DNA of 64,000 nucleotides, from the NCBI RefSeq assembly GCF_034702125.1, contig NC_085873.1, positions 45,858,088 to 45,922,087 on the forward strand, in the 5' to 3' direction. This document shows positions 11,990 through 26,054 of the stretch, piece by piece (the first letter of the stretch is position 1; every line of letters begins with the position of its first letter). This DNA is from Engraulis encrasicolus. Lineage: Eukaryota; Chordata; Actinopteri; Clupeiformes; Engraulidae. Below the pieces are notes generated by a model that was not told where the DNA came from, searched no databases, and worked only from the letters and a program-made list of their open reading frames with translations. Both the position numbers and the translations under genes were made by a program.

Positions 11990-12346
11990 TATGTTGAAAG
12001 TCTGGTATGTGTGTGACATTAGTGTTGAAGGCATGCTGTGTTTGTGTGAGTTGTAGGCCTCTATACTGTATGAGGTTTGGGTGATGGTGTGTGAGGTAAT
12101 AGGCTAGTGTTTGGCTGTCTGTGCAGTATATGGAAATGGAATGAAAAATAATGAAATGCAAGTAATAAAAATATAATTGTTGAAAGTCTGGTATGTGTGT
12201 GACATTAGTGTTGAAGGCATGCTGTGTTTGTGTTGTAGGCCTATACTGTATGAGGTTTGGGTGATGGTGTGTGAGGTAATAGGCTAGTGTTTGGCTGTCT
12301 GTACAGTATATGGAAATGGAATGAAAAGTAATATTGAGTATAATAT
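11990..12346. repeat. ~188-bp tandem duplication
   Basis: Two direct copies share tgaaagtctggtatgtgtgtgac, gttgaaggcatgctgtg and ggtgtgtgaggtaatagg with few changes. They belong to the hAT interior. Confidence 0.8.
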
Positions 12347-12780
12347 TTATATTGTTTATGTGTGTTGAGGACATAGCCTAGTTTAATAAAATAATTAAAA
12401 GCAACATAATTAATGCATGGTTTATTTTGGTGAGGAAAAAATGGCTAGTTGACCTTCCATTTGGCTAGTAAGAAAAAATGTCTACTAGCCAAATTGGCTG
12501 GTGGTGGAAAAAGTTAATTTAGAGCCCTGTCTGTAAGTAATCTTTCTCTACGTATTAATCGATCTTTATTCTTCTCAATCTTAGCGTTAGTAATTTAGTG
12601 TCATACTCATTTTATTTTCCATAATACTCTTTTCCATCTGCTACTCGTAATCATCTCAGCCTATCCATCTACCCGCAACTGTGACTTCCCTTCGTTACAA
12701 GATTCACATTTTGGATATATTGGACATTCCGTATATTGATACATTCTTGTTTGCATTTTCTGTTACAGTTTTACTCTTTC

Positions 12781-13986
12781 TGTAAAAATGACTACCGTCC
12801 TGTAGCACTGACGCCCATAATCATGAAGTGCTTCGAACGGCTAGTCCTGTCACACATCAAAGCCACCCTACCCCCCACCCTAGACCCCTACCAGTTCGCA
12901 TACCGAGCCAAGCGATCCACGGAGGATGCAATTTGCTCTGCCCTCCATCCAGCCCTCACCCACTTGGACAATAAAGACTCATATGTGAGAATGCTGTTCA
13001 TTGACTTCAGTTCAGCATTCAATACCATAATACCACAACAACTCATCAGAAAACTGGACAAACTAGGTTTCAGCACCTCCCTCTGCAACTGGCTGCTGGA
13101 CTTCCTGATGCAAAGACCACAAGCAGTACGGGTAGGGAACAACACCTCGAGCACCCTGACCCTGAGCACGGGGGCTCCGCAAGGTTGTGTTCTCAGCCCC
13201 CTGCTGTTCACGCTGCTGACACACGACTGCACAACGACCCACAGCACTAACCATCTAGTGAAGTTTGCGGATGATACAACACTGGTGGGCCTCATCACCA
13301 AGGGCGATGAGACTCACTACAGAGAAGAAGTAGACCTGCTGGCCAGATGGTGCAAAGACAACAACCTCCTGCTGAATGTCAACAAGACCAAGGAGATTGT
13401 TGTCAACTCCCAAAGGGTCCAAAAACAACTGCCACCACTGACCATCGACGGCGATGCTGTGGAGAGAGTGAGCAGCACCAAGTTCCTTGGAGTGCACATC
13501 AGCGACGACCTCTCTTGGACCACCAACACTACATCACTGGCGAAGAAGGCCCATCAGCGTCTCTACTTCCTGCGCAAACTAAAGAAGGCAAGTGCTACAC
13601 CCTCCATCATGACAACATTCTACAGAGGAACCATAGAGAGCGTCGTGTCCAACTGCATCACAGTGTGGGGAGGAAGCTGCACGGAGAAAAACAGGAAGAC
13701 ACTCCAGCGTGTTGTGAACACAGCGAAGAAGATCATTGGAGTACCACTCCCCTCCCTGCAGGACATTTACACCACACGCCTCACCCGGAAAGCACTGATG
13801 ATCATCAAAGACACAAGCCACCCTGCACACAAACTGTTCAGCCTCCTGCCCTCTGGAAAGAGGTACAGGCGCCTCCGTTCCCGTACCACCCGGCTGGCGA
13901 GCAGCACAATGCACCAAGCGATCAAGATGCTGAACACTCAACCCACTCTCCCTCCACTGTCAGCCTCTAGCCAGCAAGGCCACTGA
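12781..13986 (+). pseudogene. LINE reverse transcriptase, 5'-truncated but open
   Basis: About 400 codons from [10 protein letters not shown] to the stop at 13984-13986 without frameshift. Visible motifs: [13 protein letters not shown] (RT motif A), [15 protein letters not shown] (motif B), [11 protein letters not shown] (catalytic DD, motif C), the [15 protein letters not shown] block, and a C-terminal [13 protein letters not shown] segment. This is the layout of L2/CR1/Rex1-group ORF2. The endonuclease and N-terminal RT are missing because of 5' truncation, so the copy cannot move by itself. The first in-frame ATG upstream lies in host repeat sequence. Confidence 0.9.
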
Positions 13987-14085
13987 CAACACCCCCCCCA
14001 TCCCCCACCACCATATCTGCGACTGAACATTCCACCTGCACTACTATACTTGTGACTGAACTTTCAACCTGCACTAACTCAAAAC

Positions 14086-14445
<360 letters not shown>

Positions 14446-14820
14446 TGCTGGTGTACTTGACAGACCTTTTTATATTTATTTTTCTTCAAAATGCTACTAT
14501 TACCATGTCAGAACGCTATAAAGGACTTTTTTTAGGAAAAGCACAAAAACACAACAAATACCTCTTAATGTATGTCCTCTACAAGTCTTCTGTTGTCCAG
14601 TCTTGCACTTTAAATGTCTGTATGAGCACTGTCTATGTCCATACTGTCTTAAGTCCATGTATAAGTACTGTCTGTCTATGTCTATACTGTCTATGTCCTT
14701 ACCTTAATTAGTCTATGTCTGTATGGGAAAGCAAGAAATGTAATTTCAAATTCTTTGTATGACCAGTGCATGTAAAGAAATTGACAATAAAACCTACTTG
14801 ACTTGACTTGACTCTTTCAT

Positions 14821-15101
14821 ATCATTAAAAGGAAGCTTGGAGGCTACCCCCTGACTCGCCTACGTTCCTACTGGTGAATGAATTAGTTTAGCTGGCTGTC
14901 ATAATCAAGTTACAAGAAACACTTGAGGAGGGACAGCACAGTAAAAAGACAAAGCTTTCTTATCATTAAAAGGAAGCTTGGAGGCTACACCCTGACTCGC
15001 CTACGCTCCTACTGGTGAATGAATTAGTTTAGCTGGCTGTCATAATCAAGTTACAAGAAACACGTGAGGAGGGACAGCACAGTAAAAAGACAAAGCTTTC
15101 A
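14821..15101. repeat. 141-bp tandem duplication in unit 2
   Basis: Two direct copies from tatcattaaaaggaagctt to agtaaaaagacaaagctttc, directly after the LINE. Other units have one copy. Confidence 0.85.
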
Positions 15102-15354
15102 TAAGGGGTGCGTAAGACACAGACAAAGGATGCAGATGTACGAAGGATAGCTGTTTTGATTTCTTGACTAACTGGTTACAGCACGCACCAGAGAAAACGG
15201 ACAGCTACCACATGGACCAGGAAATGCACCACAACCCCAGATACCCAGAAAGACACATTCTCATCTTCAAACACCACGCCCGTATCTTACAATACCTAAA
15301 CCCATTAACAGACAACAACCACATCAGCAACATAGCCCTTACCCAACGACACCC

Positions 15355-16413
15355 ATGCGTATTAACAATGAACTTCACCATTGGCCTTCCTTTTATTTTC
15401 TTTCTCTCCTTTTGTCTTTCTGCTTCTCTTATCAGCGACATAGCCATCAACAATGTACTCCATACTCTCCACATGCACCTGCACCATCACGTCCACCCGA
15501 TGAACTGTTTAATATAGCTAGATATTTACAGGGCAGGGAAATTGTCCGCACTGACAACAACCATGTCAGTGTTCCACATCCAGGCCCACCCCAGTCCACG
15601 ACACGCCTTGAGGTGGCTGAAATGGACGGCGGGGAGGGAGAAGAACCAGCACAACCATCTGAAGTGGTCGGTGAGCTACAGGCACCATGGCTACAGCAAC
15701 AGGCACCACAGCCTGCTCCTGCGCCTCGGTGTCACCAGTCAGCTCCTGCTCCACGCCGTTACCCACTGCTCCACGGGGTCACCGGCCAGCTCCTGCTCCG
15801 GCTCCATGCAGTCAGCTACCTGCTCCAGCTCCACAGTGTCACCTCCAGTTCCAGCCACCAGCCAGCTCCTGCACCACAATATCACCTGCCAGCTCCTGCT
15901 CCTGCGACATGGTGTGACCTGCCAGCTCCTGCCTCTTCTCCATGCAGTCCGCAGCCGACTCCAACTCCACGGGGTCACCAGCCATCTTCTGCCCCCTGCT
16001 TCACACAGTCCCCAGCCAGTTCCAGCTCCGTGGGGTCACCAGCCATCTTCTGCTCCTGCCGCAAGGGGTCACCAGCCAGCTCCCGCCCCTGCTCCACGCA
16101 GTCCGCAGCCAGTTCCAGCTCCACAGGGTCACCAGCCACCTTCTGCTCCTGTGCCATGGTGTCTCCAGCCTGCTCTGCAGAGTCACCAGCTAGCTCCTGT
16201 TCCTGCGCCATGGTGTCTCCAGCCTGCTTCACGCAGTCTTCAGCCAGTTCCAGCTCCACGGGGTCACCAGCCATCTACTGCTCCTGCCGCAAGGGGTCAC
16301 CAGCCAGCTCCGGCTCCTGCTCCACGGTCTCACCAGCCCTACTCCCGAATTTCTCCCCCTCCTCCGCAGCAGTCTCCCTGTCCACACTTAACCCAAACCT
16401 TACAGGCCCCTAG
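15355..16413 (+). other. Pro/Ser-rich open frame of array unit 2 (352 codons)
   Basis: The longest frame of the array. It starts before an acceptor-like sequence (pyrimidine tract, then tcttatcag at about 15427-15435). It reads on in phase 0 through RHSHQQCTPYSPHAPAP, PPDELFNIARYLQGREIV and an acidic GGEGEEPAQPSEVV into the minisatellite. It then drifts to another frame and stops at TLNPNLTGP. It does not reach the LCPPLSEIT end because unit 2 lacks ~30 bp near 16470 and has other indels. Similar blocks in units 3 and 4 are broken by stops near 17670 and 19545. It is either a decayed gene segment or non-coding. Confidence 0.35.
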
Positions 16414-16696
16414 TTCCCAGTCCACTGGTTTCACCCCCTCAAGTCAGCCCTACTCTCTTCAAGGCCCCCACAGTCTGGCTACTACGAACAGCAGAGTTCT
16501 CCTCAGCATCCGTCCCAGCAGCAGGTGTCTCACCTGTCATCCCAGTTCAAAACGGTCACGTCCCCCAAAGTAGCTCTGCAGACGACAGAGAGGTACCTGT
16601 GTCCACCTCTGTCGGAGATTACCTAGGTGTAAAGCTTTAATGTATCCTTCCTATTATTAATGTTGAGGTGGCATTATTATAATGCCAGATGGGAAG

Positions 16697-18574
16697 TGTT
16701 CTGTCTCTTTAAATGTCCCGTGCCTCTGCCAGTTTTGTTTATAGTCGCCTTAGCAACCAGTTAGTCAAGAAATCAAAACAGCTATCCATTGTACGTCTGC
16801 ATCCTTTGTCTGTTTCTTACACACCCCATATGAAAGCTTTGTCTGTAAGTAATCTTTCTCTACGTATTAATCGATCTTTATTCTTCTCAATCTTAGCGTT
16901 AGTAATTTAGTGTCATACTCATTTTATTTTCCATAATACTCTTTTCCATCTGCTACTCGTAATCATCTCATCCTATCCATCTACCCGCAACTGTGACTAC
17001 CCTTCGTTACAAGATTCACCTTTAGGATTTATTGGACATTTCGTATATTGATACATTCTTGTTTGCATGTTCTGTTACAGTTTTACTCTTTCATATCATT
17101 AAAAGGGAGCTTGGAGGCTACACCCTGACTCGCCTACGTTCCTACTGGTGAATTAAATAGTTTAGCTGGCTGTCAAAATCAAGTCACACGAAAACACTTG
17201 AGGAGGGACAGCACAGTAAAAAGACAAAGCTTTCATATGGGGTGTGTAAGACACAGACAAAGGATGCAGATTGTAGGATGGATGGCTGTTTTGATTTCTT
17301 GTCTAACTGGTTACAGCATGCACCAGAGAAAACTAACAGCAACCACACACACCCAGAAATGCCATCAGCTTTAATCAACCATCACAACCCCAGATACCCA
17401 GAAATACACATTCTCATCTTCAAACACCACGCCCCTTTCTTACAATACCTAAACCCAGTTACAAACACAGTCACATCAGCAACATAGCCCTTACCCAACA
17501 ACGCCCACGACTATTAACAGTGAACTGCAGCATTGGTTTTTGTTTTATTTTCTTTCCCTCTTTTTGTCTTTCTGCTTCTCTTATCAGCCACATAGTCATC
17601 AGCAATGTACTCCATACTCTCCACATGCACCTGCACCGTCACGTCCACCTGATGAACTGTTTAATATACAGTAGCCAGATATTTACAGGGCAGGGAAATT
17701 GTCAGCACTGGCAACAACCGTATCAGTGCTCCACATCCAGGCCCACCCCGGTCCACGACACACCTTGAGGTGGCTAGAATGAACCAGCACAACCATCTGA
17801 AGTGGTCGGTGAGCTACAGGCACCATGGCTACAGCAACAAGCACCACAGCCTGCTCCTGCTCCTGTGCCACGGTGTCACCTGCCAACTCCTGCCTATGCT
17901 CCATGGGGTCACCCGCCAGCTCCCGCCCCTGCTCCACGTAGTCTGCAGCCAACTCCAGCTCCACGGGGTCACCAATCAGCTCCTGCTCCTGGACCATGGT
18001 GTCTCCAGCCTACTGCTGCTCTACGGGGTCACCAGCCAGCTCCTGCTCCTGCGCCATGGTGTCTCCAGCCTGCGTCACGCAGTCCCCAGCCAGTTCCAGC
18101 TCCACAGGGTCACCAGCCATCTTCTGCTCCTGCGCCACGGTGTCACCAGCCAGCTCCTGCTCCTACGCCACGGTGTCACCAGCCCTTCTCACGAATCTCT
18201 CCCCCTCCTCCACAGCAGTCTCCCTGGCCGTGCTTAACCCAAACATCACAGGCCTCTACTTCCCAGTCCACTGGTTTCACCCCCTCAAGTCAGCCCTACT
18301 CTCTTCAAGGCCCCCACAGTCTGCCCCCCTACAGTCAGCAGGTCCAGGCTGGCTACTACCAACAGCAGAGTTCTCCTCAGCATCCCTCCCAGCAGCAGGT
18401 GGCTCACCTGTCATCCCAGTTCAAGATGGCGGTCACATCCCCCAAAGTAGCTCTGCAGACGACAGAGAGGTACCTGTGTCCACCTCTGTCAGAGATCACC
18501 TAGCTGTAAAACTTAAATGTATCCTTTCTATCATTTAATGTTGATGTGGCATTATTATAATGCCAGGCAGGGAG
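16697..18574 (+). repeat. Array unit 3 (1878 bp)
   Basis: Uninterrupted unit with every block. Left inverted-repeat arm near 16755-16840, with a 65-codon frame that opens with MSRASASFVYSRLSNQLVKK and is shared by units 3-5. Right arm near 17225-17310. Acceptor-like tcttatcag near 17580. Minisatellite about 17855-18190, then the shared 3' block. Confidence 0.92.
17802..18503 (+). other. Pro/Gln-rich open frame of array unit 3 (233 codons)
   Basis: Reads VGELQAPWLQQQAPQPAPAP, then repeat blocks, then SPPPPQQSPWPCL, STSQSTGFTPSSQPYSLQGP, PPYSQQVQAGYYQQQSS and LQTTERYLCPPLSEIT-stop. Nearly the same C-terminus occurs in units 1 and 4. No domain is recognised. The upstream part of the frame is closed by a stop near 17670. 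Confidence 0.35.
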
Positions 18575-20450
18575 TGTTCTGTCTCTTTAAATGCCCCGTG
18601 CCTCTGCCAGTTTTGTTTATAGTCGTCCTAGCAACCAGTTAGTCAAGAAATCAAAACAGCTATCCATTGTACGTCTGCATCCTTTGTCTGTTTCTTACAC
18701 ACCCCATATGAAAGCTTTGTCTGTAAGTAATCTTTCTCTACGTATTAATCGATCTTTATTCTTCTCAATCTTAGCGTTAGTAATTTAGTGTCATACTCAT
18801 TTTATTTTCCATAATCCGCTTTTCCATCTGCTACTCGTAATCATCTCATCCTATCCATCTACCCGCAACTGTGACTACCCTTCGTTACAAGATTCACCTT
18901 TAGGATTTATTGGACATTCCGTATATTGATACATTCTTGTTTGCATGTTCTGTTACAGTTTTACTCTTTCATATCATTAAAAGGGAGCTTGGAGGCTACA
19001 CCCTGACTCGCCTACGTTCCTACTGGTGAATGAATTAGTTTAGCTGGCTGTCATAATCAAGTTACAAGAAACACTTGAGGAGGGACAGCACAGTAAAACG
19101 ACAAAGCTTTCATATGGGGTGTGTAAGACACAGACAAAGGATGCAGATTGTAGGATGGATGGCTGTTTTGATTTCTTGTCTAACTGGTTACAGCATGCAC
19201 CAGAGAAAACTAACAGCAACCACACACACCCAGAAATGCCATCAGCTTTAATCAACCATCACAACCCCAGATACCCAGAAATACACATTCTCATCTTCAA
19301 ACACCACGCCCCTTTCTTACAATACCTAAACCCAGTTACAAACACAGTCACATCAGCAACATAGCCCTTACCCAACAACGCCCACGACTATTAACAGTGA
19401 ACTGCAGCATTGGTTTTTGTTTTATTTTTTTTCCCTCTTTTTGTCTTTCTTTTTTTCTTTTCAGCAACAAAGACATCAGCCAGCTACCCCATACTCTCCA
19501 TATGCACCTGCACCGTCACGTCCACCTGATGAACTGTTTAATATAATATAGCCAGATATTTACAGGGCAGAGAAATTGTCAGCACTGGCAACAACCGTAT
19601 CAGTGCTCCACATCCAGGCCCACCCCGGTCCACGACACACCTTGAGGTGGCTGAAATGAACCAGCACAACCATCTGGAGTGGTCAGTGAGCTACAGACAA
19701 CATGACAACAGCAACAAGCACCACAGCCTGCTCCTGCTCCTGTGCCACGGTGTCACCTGCCAACTCCTGCCTATGCTCCATGGGGTCACCCGCCAGCTCC
19801 CGCCCCTGCTCCACGTAGTCTGCAGCCAACTCCAGCTCCACGGGGTCACCAATCAGCTCCTGCTCCTGGACCATGGTGTCTCCAGCCTACTGCTGCTCTA
19901 CGGGGTCACCAGCCAGCTCCTGCTCCTGCGCCATGGTGTCTCCAGCCTGCGTCACGCAGTCCCCAGCCAGTTCCAGCTCCACAGGGTCACCAGCCATCTT
20001 CTGCTCCTGCCGCAAGGGGTCACCAGCCAGCTCCGGCTCCTGCTCCACGGTCTCACCAGCCCTACTCCCAAATCTCTCCCCCTCCTCCACAACATTCTCC
20101 CTGTCCATGCTTAACCCAAACATCACAGGCCTCTACTTCCCAGTCCACTGGTATAACCCCCTCAAGTCAGCCCCACTCTTTTCAAGGCCCCCACAGTCTG
20201 CCCCCCTACAGTCAGCAGGTCCAGGCTGGCTACTACCAACAGCAGAGTTCTCCTCAGCATCCCTCCCAGCAGCAGGTGACTCACCTGTCATCCCAGTTCA
20301 AGACGGCGGTCACGTCCCCTAAAGTAGGTCTGCAGACGACAGAGAGGTACCTGTGTCCACCTCTGTCAGAGATCACCTAGCTGTAAAACTTTAATGTATC
20401 CTTCCTATTATTAATGTTGAGGTGGCATTATTATAATGCCAGATGGGAAG
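18575..20450 (+). repeat. Array unit 4 (1876 bp)
   Basis: Nearly identical to unit 3 over most of its length, including the inverted-repeat arms at about 18630-18720 and 19105-19195. The acceptor-like tract has changed (ttttcttttcag near 19465), and the minisatellite is one to two repeats shorter. Confidence 0.92.
19742..20380 (+). other. Pro/Gln-rich open frame of array unit 4 (212 codons)
   Basis: Parallels the unit 3 frame with the same C-terminal signature. Most differences between the two units are substitutions or whole-repeat changes that keep frame, but the other two frames are also open over the minisatellite. The upstream block is closed by TAG near 19546. Confidence 0.35.
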
Positions 20451-21130
20451 TGTTCTGTCTCTTTAAATGTCCCGTGCCTCTGCCAGTTTTGTTTATAGTC
20501 GCCTTAGCAACCAGTTAGTCAAGAAATCAAAACAGCTATCCATTGTACGTCTGCATCCTTTGTCTGTTTCTTACACACCCCATATGAAAGCTTTGTCTGT
20601 AAGTAATCTTTCTCTACGTATTAATCGATCTTTATTCTTCTCAATCTTAGCGTTAGTAATTTAGTGTCATACTCATTTTATTTTCCATAATACTCTTTTC
20701 CATCTGCTACTCGTAATCATCTCATCCTATCCATCTACCCATAACTGTGACTTCCCTTCGTTACCTACAAGATTCACCTTTAGGATTTATTGGACATTCC
20801 GTATATTGATACATTCTTGTTTGCATGTTCTGTTACAGTTTTACTCTTTCATATCATTAAAAGGGAGCTTGGAGGCTACCCCCTGACTCGCCTACGTTCC
20901 TACTGGTGAATGAATTAGTTTAGCTGGCTGTCATAATCAAGTTACAAGAAACACTTGAGGAGGGACAGCACAGTAAAAAGACAAAGCTTTCATATGGGGT
21001 GTGTAAGACACAGACAAAGGATGCAGAATGTAAGATGGATAGCTGTTTTGATTTCTTGACTAACTGGTTGCTACACACACCAGAGGAGGGGGACACTTGA
21101 GGAGGGACAGCACAGTAAAAAGACAAAGCG
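20451..21130 (+). repeat. Array unit 5, truncated
   Basis: Contains both inverted-repeat arms and the AT-rich spacer but no minisatellite. It breaks off after ctaactggttgct, where a short direct repeat of gaggagggacagcacag leads into unrelated sequence. Confidence 0.85.
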
Positions 21131-21257
21131 GTAAGACTTTACTTTACGGATCGCTAATAAGGTGATAATTTCGTGATAATTTCATAGTTATTTCATAGTT
21201 ATTTCAGGATAATAACTCTGCGTTTTTAGTAACAACAGCAAAATAACCATACAGTTT

Positions 21258-21369
<112 letters not shown>

Positions 21370-21429
21370 AACAGTGCTGCGAGTCATCAGGGTGTCACCA
21401 CAATGCACTGGAAACTGTATGATTATTTT

Positions 21430-21715
21430 GCTCGTAATCATCTCATCCTATCCATCTACCCGTAACTGTGACTTCCCTTCATTACAAGATTCACCTATTC
21501 AAGAAGACAAAGAAATGGACAATTCATTAATCGGACATTCCCTATATTGATACATTCTTGTTTGCATTTTTTTTTACAGTTTTACTCTTTCATATCATTA
21601 AAAGGGAGCTTGGAGGCTACCCCCTGACTCACCTACGTTCCTACTGGTGAATGAATTAGTTTAGCTGGCTGTCATAATCAAGTTACAAGAAACACTTGAG
21701 GAGGAACAGCACACT
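21430..21715 (+). repeat. Detached piece of the array spacer
   Basis: Positions 21430-21495 and 21535-21710 match the unit spacer (ctcgtaatcatctcatcc; tcattaaaagggagcttgg). They are split by a novel ~40 bp. This is the distal boundary of the array. Confidence 0.8.
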
Positions 21716-21953
21716 CACGCTACCCTTGACTTTTCAGTACCCAGTGATGTCACATTTTTCGGCCTTTCCGAGATATGAGCTATTCTAATGGGGGCAGCAT
21801 TTGTTTCTTTTTTTCTTTAAAAAAAAAAAAATATATATATAGGCCAACTCCAAATATTTTCCCAAAAGGTACCGCTGTTTGGTAGTTGTTTGCTGTATAA
21901 CCTTTTGAATGTTTTTTGGAATAAATAAATATATATATATATATATATATATA

Positions 21954-23571
<1,618 letters not shown>

Positions 23572-23573
23572 TA

Positions 23574-25483
23574 TATATATATATATATTTTTTTTTTAAA
23601 GTTAAACAAAGCGCTACCCCAATTACACTGACCAGGATCTTGGAAAAGGCTGCAGAAGAAGAAAAAATCTCAAGTACTGACAAGTCCTGGGTAGTGTGAG
23701 CATTACAACTGCATGTTGAAATTGACTGAAGTGGTCCTTTAAGAGTAGAGTGTCTAGACACTGTAGTTTTAGTTTGTTTGTTCTCAGCAGCGTAGGTCTA
23801 TACCGGTATATATATATTTTTTAATTCTTCCAATTCTGGCCTTGTGCATATTTAATGTGTGTGTTAACTGTAATTATTCTGTAGCCTAGTTCAGTTATCA
23901 TCCAAATTCCCTCAAGTCTTTGTGGAAGGCTTTTACTGAGCCTGCTATAGCTTTCAGTCATTAGTGAATCAATGCCAAAGGCAAAAGATTAAAAAACAGT
24001 CGGTATTGTAGTCTAGTGGATACAATTGCTGACTGAAATATACAGCAATTGGAATTTCAAATTCTCAATTGCTGTTGTCATGTTAAGCACAATGCTTTGT
24101 CACTTAATTTATGAAACTGTGTCACCCCCCAAACATTTAGGTCCTAGTTCATTCTTGACATGCAAAATGATTTACCAAGCTACCAACATCTTAAGCGCGG
24201 TCCAATGTCCATTAGATTTTTGCATGTAGATTAAAAATGTCTGTTATGGTATGCCAAACTATCACCAATCAAAATCTTACAACACACTCCTTATCAAGTC
24301 AAGTAAAGCTTCTTTGACATGTGCGGATTATCTCCTTTTTATACAGAAACACACTCCATATAAAATCATTTGAATACTTACTTCATCATGTAAAATCAAA
24401 CCGTCTCGTGCTGTTCTTCGTTATGAATGAGGGCCTATTCAACTCCATAACCTGTACTTATTGCTCAAAAGGAAAGGCATGCAGGGGTGAGGCAGATACA
24501 TTTCATAAACCAGACAGCTCATCCGCCCATCATTGGACAGTCAAACCTACCTCCACCATTAGTCAGCATACAATTGGTTTAGCATTTGTAAATATTCACT
24601 TTTAAGTTAACTGAAAAGTTAACACTATGCCAAAACCAAAACCATTCCTAACCCAGTCAGTGAAAGCTTTGGTGTGTGCATGTCGGAGAAAATGCACACA
24701 TGTTGCCAACCTCAGTAGGTAAGTCAATTTTATTTATAAAGCACATTTAAAACCGTGCAAAACTGACCAAAGTGCTGTACAGGGACTGACTAGAACAAAA
24801 AAATAAAAATAGATAAATAAATAAAAGCATTAAAGCATATAAGCAGCACATTTTAGAATAGGGAAAAATACATTATGGATATTGGAGATGCGACTTGAAC
24901 TAGAGCAGTGCTATCTGTCCTTTTAATGCCCACCCTTCCAGGCAGTTGAGGAGGATGGTATGATCCAGTATCAAAGTCTGTGTCTGAGCATTGTGCACAT
25001 CTGTCTGGCTAATGGCTTGTCAGACCAATGGGGTTCTTGTTATGGTCCTCTATGGGTTATTGTCAGACTAATGGGCTGTCGTACCAACCCAACATATTAT
25101 CTGTTTCCTAGTGGAGTTAAGCAGCTGAACTGCGGACGGTATTAAAGAATGTTTCTATCTGTTTGTCTACTACATGGTATATTAAATTGGTAAGCCTCAT
25201 CTCCACCACCACAGCTCATGTGACAGCAAAGCTGAAGGTGATCTTTGCCCGTCACAGAAACTTTCAATAGGGCGTTTTTATCTATTAGGGCAAAGGGCTG
25301 ATGCTCTAGCACCACCTACTGTCTATCTGTGCACACCAGTGGTGTGAAGTGTTCCGCAGCAGACAAAGTTACAAAAAAAACAAAAAAACTGTAACACCTC
25401 GTTCTGCAGAAGACATGTCTTTTGGAATCTGTACATATCTGGGCCACAATATTCAACAACTGTGTCATGGGACTCATACACCT
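23574..25483. other. Intergenic, no gene seen
   Basis: Only short frames. A fish repeat starting caattttatttataaagcac lies near 24726-24850. Similar short segments occur near 2212 and 45865. Confidence 0.5.
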
Positions 25484-25492
25484 TTACAGTAC

Positions 25493-25879
25493 TAGCCTCG
25501 CGAGCCATCCTACGTACTTCAGCCAAAGGATTGGCTCCACTACTGTAGTCTGGCCGTGCTTCTCTGTGGAGTGCCTGGAGCAGTAGAATTTTGATCGCAA
25601 CGCCCCCCCAGAAAACAGCCAATAATCGAATACGCCCCCCACATGGGGGCGAAAGGGGGAGGACGCTCGTGACAATGACGTACACATCTGCGCCAGAGCC
25701 ATTGGTCTGCGCTGTTGTTGTTGAGTAACTGCCAGCGATTGGGTGAGAGGTGTCCAATAATTTCAAACCATAACTGAGTGCAAACTTCCTGCTTCCTACA
25801 ATCGCTTCAGAGCAAACAAATGCCAGACCATACATACGAAATTAAATGGTAGTATTATGGGATGGTCAGGACCAGGCTA
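25493..25879. mobile_element. MITE with 9-bp target duplication
   Basis: Imperfect terminal repeats (tagcctcgcgagccatcc; ggatggtcaggaccaggcta) are flanked by an exact 9-bp direct repeat, ttacagtac, at 25484-25492 and 25880-25888. A 9-bp duplication points to the Mutator-like group. The 170-codon reverse frame across it is not gene-like. Confidence 0.75.
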
Positions 25880-25894
25880 TTACAGTACTACTGC

Positions 25895-26050
25895 ATTGCT
25901 ACTTCACTCGATTACCCCACAACATGGCCTCTGGCGCCACCTGCTGGGCTCTGCTCTGCTCTACAGCTTACAGCTTGCTTGTCAAGACATGAGAAATGAA
26001 CAAGACATTCCAAATCATTCCAATATTTCACTCTAATACCATTTGTTTCT
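25895..26050. repeat. Segmental duplicate of 28630-28800
   Basis: Shares caacatggcctctgg, ccacctgctggg, aagacatgagaaatgaac and attccaaatcattccaat with 28630-28800. Together with the IFIT fragment this shows local duplication in the 25-29 kb region. Confidence 0.8.
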
Positions 26051-26054
26051 TTAA

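Larger units (their letters stand above)
10910..12529 (+). mobile_element. hAT element, 1620 bp, CAGGGCTCTAAATTAAC ends
   Basis: Terminal inverted repeats of 17 bp (cagggctctaaattaac / gttaatttagagccctg) with 8-bp duplication tctgtaag at 10902-10909 and 12530-12537. Sub-terminal blocks (actagccaaattggc) also occur in inverted form at both ends. The interior has a short exon-like segment near 11480-11552 (ATGGAGTTG... followed by gtaagtg), a (TG)n run and a ~188-bp tandem duplication (11990-12346). No transposase catalytic domain remains. A relative in opposite orientation lies at 26142-27392. Confidence 0.9.

Noticed and set aside
13347..13970. 207-codon frame overlapping the LINE
   Set aside because: A shadow of the reverse transcriptase frame, which carries all motifs.
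25323..25835. 170-codon reverse frame
   Set aside because: It spans the MITE at 25493-25879, has no recognisable domain, and its composition follows the repeat.
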